In this document: positions 7,510 to 11,729 of the stretch, in pieces
Position numbering within the stretch: the stretch's first letter is position 1
Layout of the letters: each line of letters opens with the position of its first letter
Notes under the pieces: model-generated
Databases searched by the model: none
What the model saw: the letters and a program-made list of their open reading frames with translations, nothing else
Told to the model about the DNA's origin: nothing
Translations under genes and position numbers: made by a program
Assembly: GCA_001430745.1 (NCBI GenBank)
Contig: KQ481962.1
Span: forward strand, 520,099-531,827
DNA length: 11,729 nt
Direction: 5' to 3'
DNA from: Auxenochlorella pyrenoidosa
Lineage: Eukaryota; Chlorophyta; Trebouxiophyceae; Chlorellales; Chlorellaceae

Positions 7510-10350
7510 TCACGTGGAGTCCACAGTTGCCAGCTTCACGGTGGCCAGCTTCAGGCCAGTGCCCCACACCGTGTACACAATCTTCACCGTGTCATCCGTC
7601 CACTCCACGATCGTGGGGCATGCAAAGTTGCCTGCGGCGCAGCAACCATAGCGGGAATGCACTTTGGCCAGTCCCTCCGTGTTGGCAGCCTGTGCCTGTC
7701 TGGGCCTTGCTGGCAACTCCGCGCTCGTCAGAGCTTGCTTGCCCTCGGGGCGATCATTCCAGGATCACACAAATTTGCTCACGCCAGCTCTGAGAGAGCT
7801 GGCCATCAGGGGACACCAGGTCTCATGCCCAACAACCTATGTTTTCTGTGCTCGGGCACAGACAGCATCCCCACCCACCCTTGGGGTCCTCCTCGATGAT
7901 GGCCAGCGGCTCCCAGCTCTTGCAGTCGTTGACCGACAGCGCCAGCGCCAGCGGCGCGCGCACCGTCTGGCTGTTGTTGAACACACACAGCACCTGGGAA
8001 GGGACGGGGGAGGCCCAACTGAAAGTGAAGCCTTGCTGCTCGGGCAGGGAGCACGAGGGGGCACCCATACAGCGCTCTGTCGCCCAAGAGGAGCCACCAG
8101 GCTCGTCGAACTGAAGGCGACAGCTCCCTTCCAGCGTGCTCGCTTGCTGAGTTGCTGCGGCAGGCTGACTGACGTTGCAGATTGCCAGCACCCACCTGGC
8201 CGTCGATAGTCACGGTGGACAGCGGGCTGTTGGGGTTGGGCAGGTAGGTGGAGGCGGGCCGGCTCCACGTCTTGCCCTTGTCCGTGGAGCTGCTCAGGTA
8301 CGTCTTGCCTGCAGGGAGGCCGGGAGACAGAGAGGGCGGCTGGGTGAGTGGGCTGGGCACAGATGTGCGAGGCAGGTGGGCAGCGACTTCGGCATGTCTT
8401 CAGCACGGGAGTGCGCAGCGAGCTGCATGCCACTGTGCAGCCCATGTGCCAAGCCTGCGCAATCGTTCCCTCCTGCCCAGATGGCAGCGAACGAGCAGGC
8501 CCCAACCAGAAAGCAGGCAGCAGAAAGAAGGCAGCACATGTGGGCTGGCAGCAGCGGGCGCCGGCGCAGCGCGCACCCGCCGCGGTGCGGCACAGCATGA
8601 TCAGCTGCCCCTTGCTGCCCTCCTCCAGCACCGGGTTGACCAGCCAGGTCTTGGCGTCCTCCACCTCGCCCCGCACCGCCCAGCTGGCGCCCCCGTCGGT
8701 GGACGCCAGCACGCACGCCGCGGTGGTCATGCTCTGTGGCGGCCGGGGTGGAAGTGGGGGCAGGGGTGCGGGAGGTGAGGCCCCGCCCCGCCAACCCACT
8801 CCTGCTCCTGGGTGCGCCCCCAGTGTTCTTGGCTGAGTGGGTGGCAAACGCAGGCCTGACCAGGTCACGGCAGCAGCAGCGGGGCGCGCAGCCGCGCCCC
8901 CTGGGCGCCCCACCTGCGGCGCCGAGTTGGGCGGCGCAGCCAGCTGCTGCTCCGGCGCCTCGCTCAGCGGGTGGAAGGTCGAGCCGCTGAAGGTGTGCCA
9001 GCTCTCCGCGGGCTCGCGGTGCACTGCGGGCGGGGGAAGGGGGCAGGCAGCCCGCCAGACTTGTGCTGCAGAGCAGCCCTGCTACAGGCTTTCCATGCAG
9101 CAATGCAGCGAGCAGCTGTCTGGGCAGAAGGCGCACAGGACGGCATGTCAGATCACATGCTGCACCAGTTGCTGTCAGCCAGCAGATGCAAGACAGGGTG
9201 AGGCAGGCAAGCAGCTGGCGAGCGCAGTGCCGACAGGAAAAGGTGGCACAGCCCCGCCTGCCCCACGCTCTGCCAGGCAGGCGCTGCGATGCCGGCAGCC
9301 CCGCTCCAGCCGGCGCCGGGCCGGCAGGCCCTCCAGCGCCGCCCCGCTCACCGGGCAGGTACCAGGTTCCGTCCTTGGCCACCAGCAGGCGCGAGCCGCA
9401 CACCTTGGGCACCTCATCCTCCGCCTCGTGGCTGTACACCAGCACCGGGGGGGACCAGGTCTCGCCCAGGTCGGTCGACGTCACCAGCTTGACGTCGCCG
9501 CCGGGGGACAGGCTCTTGCGCGACTCGCTGTAGAACAGGAAGAGGCGGCCGGAGCCTGCGTGGGGGAAGGGAGGGCGGCGGAGCCCAGTGAGAGAGGGAG
9601 AGCACAGGGAGGTGGGGGCTGGCCCTGCAAGGCGAGGGCTGGCAGGGTGAGGAAGGGTGGGCCACCAAGACGGAGGGCCAGGCGGCAGGCCGCGATGGCA
9701 GGCATGGTACCGCTGCTGGTGCAGGCTGGGCAGAGGCGCTATGTATCATATTGATATGAGCACTGGCGGGCCGCCAGAATGGGGAGCTTGGCAAAGCGTG
9801 CCTGCTGACCTGCCGCACGGGCCACGTGCGGCGCAGTCCAGCGAACAGGCACATGTCAGGCATCGATTGGCAGGCACATGCATTTGCAATGCAAAACTCG
9901 ATGCGGATCTCCACTGCCAGCGCAGCCGCCTTGCAGTGTCACACGGCGTTGCGGCTGCCTGGCCAACCGTGTACAGGGCTGCAGAGCACAACCGCCCCTG
10001 AACCGCCACTGCCGCAGGCGCTGCCCAGCAGCACCCGCCCGATGGCCACCTGCGTCATAGTGCAGCGTGGGGCTCCACAGCGGCGCAGCGCCCCACATGA
10101 CGCACTTCGATTCGCTCCAAGTGCTGCCTCCATCACGGGAGAGCGCAAAGCGCAGGTGCTGGCCACGGTCGCCCTCGTGCGCCGCCTCCGCTGCCTGGTA
10201 CGCCAACGCTAGCAGCTTGGCCCCTGCTTTCTCAATCACCACAAGGCTGCTGCTGCTGGCATACTTGAGCGCGCTGTCGGCATACTTCAGCACCCAGGAG
10301 AAGGTCAGCTCGGCGAGGGGGCCGCCGTCCTTGCTGCTGCCTGCTCCCAT
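7510..10350 (-). CDS. BNR/Asp-box sialidase-like protein (7 exons)
   Basis: Exons on the minus strand: 10350-10050, 9555-9352, 9023-8914, 8733-8577, 8308-8196, 7993-7879 and 7631-7510. Phases (1,1,0,1,0,1) agree and give 373 residues. Four Asp-boxes (S-x-D-x-G-x-T/S-W) are visible: SRDGGSTW (71-78), STDLGETW (127-134), STDGGASW (216-223) and STDKGKTW (265-272). A degenerate fifth is SVNDCKSW (315-322). Family-like segments include HEGDRGQHLRFALSR, SPTLHYDAGSGRLFLFYSES, VLVYSHEAEDEVPKV, YLPNPNSPLSTVTIDGQ and the final ACPTIVEWTDDTVKIVYT. This is the order of the bacterial-type BNR_2 exo-alpha-sialidase-like six-blade propellers. Whether it cleaves sialic acid is unknown; many relatives act on other sugars or are untested. 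The chosen start gives no signal peptide, and the N-terminal blade begins promptly, so an upstream exon with a targeting sequence may have been missed. Transcription is divergent from the C2-like gene. Confidence 0.87.
9556..10049 (-). other. Sialidase-like gene intron 1 (494 nt, longest here)
   Basis: The donor is GCAG|GTGGCC and the acceptor CCACGCAG|GCTCC, joining LHYDA to GSGRLFLFYSES without loss. It includes a GC-rich 3' half and an AT-rich inverted repeat near 9750. I see no extra exon within it. Confidence 0.8.
9745..9758. repeat. AT-rich perfect inverted repeat in intron 1
   Basis: TCATAT and ATATGA are separated by TG, giving a 6-bp perfect inverted repeat in otherwise GC-rich intron sequence. 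It could be a short hairpin or protein site, or chance. Confidence 0.6.
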
Positions 10351-11036
10351 CCGGCTGCTGCGCGATGCCTGGTCGCCGTTGTAATCAGAGGTTGTGCAGG
10401 TGCAGCAGGGGCGCCGAGCTCAAAAGGTCTGCAGCAGCTGGCGGCGATCCTCCTCTTAGCGGGCTCCTGTCCTGCTGCCCGCGATCGGATGCAACTGACA
10501 TTGCCTCAGATCACCATGTGCCGGCCTAGCCAGACCTGAGGGCCCATGCTATGCTCCTGCCCCGCCACTTGCACCATCTGAATTGCCGGCCCCATCTGGC
10601 GCCGTGGGCTCCTGCACTCGTTATTGTTGAACCTCCCTGTGTGCTCGATCGCTTGGCTGTGCAGCAGAGCCGTGCTCGCTGGGGTTGTTCTTGCGTTGGG
10701 CCAGGGCTGCGCAGTTTGGCATCTCCTTTCCTCTTCTAGGAACGCTACAGGCGGTGGAGGTGTAATCGCGCAGCAGGTCAGCCCTCCAAAAGCCGGCCCG
10801 CGACAGCCCGGCAGCTCGAACCCTGCCGGCCAGGCTTTGCCAGCAACTTTGACTGCCTGTCATCGCAGCTGCACACGCCCGAACCTTGGGCGTCAGCGAT
10901 CGCACCGCGGAGGAACAAACATTCGGCCAGGCGGTCGGTGGCGGTTGTCCGGCCGCACCCGCTGCCCACTGCCCGCCCCCCAGCCCCACCCTCTCCCTGG
11001 CTGCCTCCCCTGCTGCAGCAAATCAACCCCCGCAGC
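10351..11036. promoter_or_regulatory. Divergent intergenic region between sialidase-like and C2-like genes
   Basis: This holds the upstream sequence and 5' leaders of two genes pointing away from each other. No conserved protein is readable in any frame and no clear TATA box is seen. A plausible splice acceptor (CCTGCTGCAG, ending at 11018) lies just before the right-hand start codon, so a 5' exon of that gene may be hidden here. A leader or targeting exon of the sialidase-like gene could also lie at the left side. Confidence 0.45.
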
Positions 11037-11729
11037 ATGGCAGCCGTTGAGGCCCCCCCGCTGGGCTATTTGGTGATCAATGTGCTGGAGGCCGCGGGGC
11101 ACGATTCAGAGGATGCGCCGGTCTGGGACAGCGAGTTCAAGCAGGGCTACGCGCGCGGTGAGCCGGGGGCTGCGGCCTGCAAGCCCATGCGCCTATGTGT
11201 TTCCAAACACAGGTGCCAGCCTGGCTTGCATGCCGTGCCGAGCAGTCGTCGGCTTTCTTCAAGCGTTCACGTGCCATGCTGTGCAAGCAGCAGGAAGCTG
11301 TCGCTGCCTTGGTGCTTGCTGACACATGGGGACGCACTTCTTGCCCCTGGGCTCCCTGCAGTGGAGATCCGGGGCGGCGCCAGGACCATCAAGGTCAGCA
11401 GGCAGACGGGGCTGTGCACAGGCGCACGATTTGGCGGGCCGTGCACGGCTGCTGCATGGGCGCGCGCACGCCGGTGCTGGTGCTGTGCTCCGCTGCCTGC
11501 TGTGCCGGCCAACCGCCCCGCCCGTGGGCCCTTCCCCGCCGTGTGCCCCTGCAGAAGCTGACCAGCACGCAGGACGTGGCTGACAACGGCATCACGTGGG
11601 TGGAGCAGCTGTCGCTCGAGGTGCTGGAGGGCGCCAGCGAGCTGCGCATCATGCTGTGCCGGCCCAAGCAGGCGGGCAGCGAGCGCAGCTCCTCCTCCAT
11701 CGTGGCGGCCTGCGGCATCTACATGAAGG
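11037..11729 (+). CDS. Probable C2-like domain protein (3 exons, 3' partial)
   Basis: Exons are 11037-11157, 11362-11393 and 11555 to the window edge, with phases 1 then 0. The spliced protein starts MAAVEAPPLGYLVINVLEAA, continues YARVEIRGGARTIKK, then TWVEQLSLEVLEGASELRIM, and ends IVAACGIYMK at the edge. The pattern resembles a C2 beta-sandwich: an opening beta strand (YLVINVLEA), a strand like DPYVEI, a TWVEQ turn where C2 domains have PxWNE, then strands EVLEGASELRIMLC and IVAACGIYM. C2 domains bind membranes or proteins, often with Ca2+; the usual clusters of Ca2+-binding Asp are not obvious, so binding may be Ca2+-independent. The start is the first ATG after a possible acceptor at 11018, and an in-frame upstream extension (QINPRS) means a 5' exon cannot be ruled out. 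The domain call is an inference from pattern. Confidence 0.6.

Noticed and set aside
7837..9024. 395-codon open frame on the minus strand
   Set aside because: It contains exon 3 in frame, then intron sequence, exon 4 in frame, and later exons out of frame; explained by splicing.
8294..9484. 396-codon open frame on the minus strand
   Set aside because: It begins inside sialidase-like exon 2 and reads through introns; the conserved exon 3-5 frames differ from it, and the spliced model gives a coherent propeller.
10380..10384. TGTAA on the plus strand as a polyadenylation signal
   Set aside because: No plus-strand gene ends nearby; it lies upstream of the antisense sialidase-like start. The copy near 10760 fails for the same reason.

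Overview
This window looks like nuclear DNA of a green alga, most likely a trebouxiophyte of the Chlorella type. The sequence is very GC-rich, with CAG/GCG-rich low complexity, and every recognisable gene is cut by short introns (about 120-500 nt) that mostly begin GTGAGC, GTGCGC or GTGGGT and end CAG. The chlorophyte-type polyadenylation pentamer TGTAA follows the end of one gene closely. The organism is an inference; gene identities come from reading the spliced proteins by eye.

Layout, left to right. (1) 235-2994, minus strand: eight exons of a KRI1 homologue, a nucleolar factor for small ribosomal subunit assembly. It runs off the left edge before its C-terminal domain. (2) 2995-3312: a short divergent intergenic region, probably a shared promoter. 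(3) 3313-5299, plus strand: a complete four-exon gene for an IWR1-type RNA polymerase II nuclear-import adaptor of the plant DMS4/RDM4 kind. (4) 5300-7509: mostly non-coding sequence. It holds the 3' region of IWR1, a weak candidate small gene around 5748-5857, an unrecognised helical open frame at about 6433-6862, and the 3' flank of the next gene. (5) 7510-10350, minus strand: a seven-exon gene for a BNR/Asp-box sialidase-like beta-propeller of 373 residues. (6) 10351-11036: a second divergent intergenic region. (7) 11037-11729, plus strand: the first three exons of a probable C2-like domain protein that runs off the right edge.

The genes form two head-to-head pairs. KRI1 and IWR1 both serve the basic machinery of growth (ribosome assembly and Pol II delivery to the nucleus) and lie 318 bp apart start to start, so co-expression from one promoter region is plausible. 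The sialidase-like gene and the C2-like gene are also divergent but have no obvious functional link. I see no prokaryotic operon, CRISPR array, mobile element or rRNA/tRNA gene. The most interesting points are two GC-AG introns in KRI1 supported by family alignment, an intron-rich bacterial-type sialidase-like gene whose exons largely follow the Asp-box repeats, and an unidentified helical protein.
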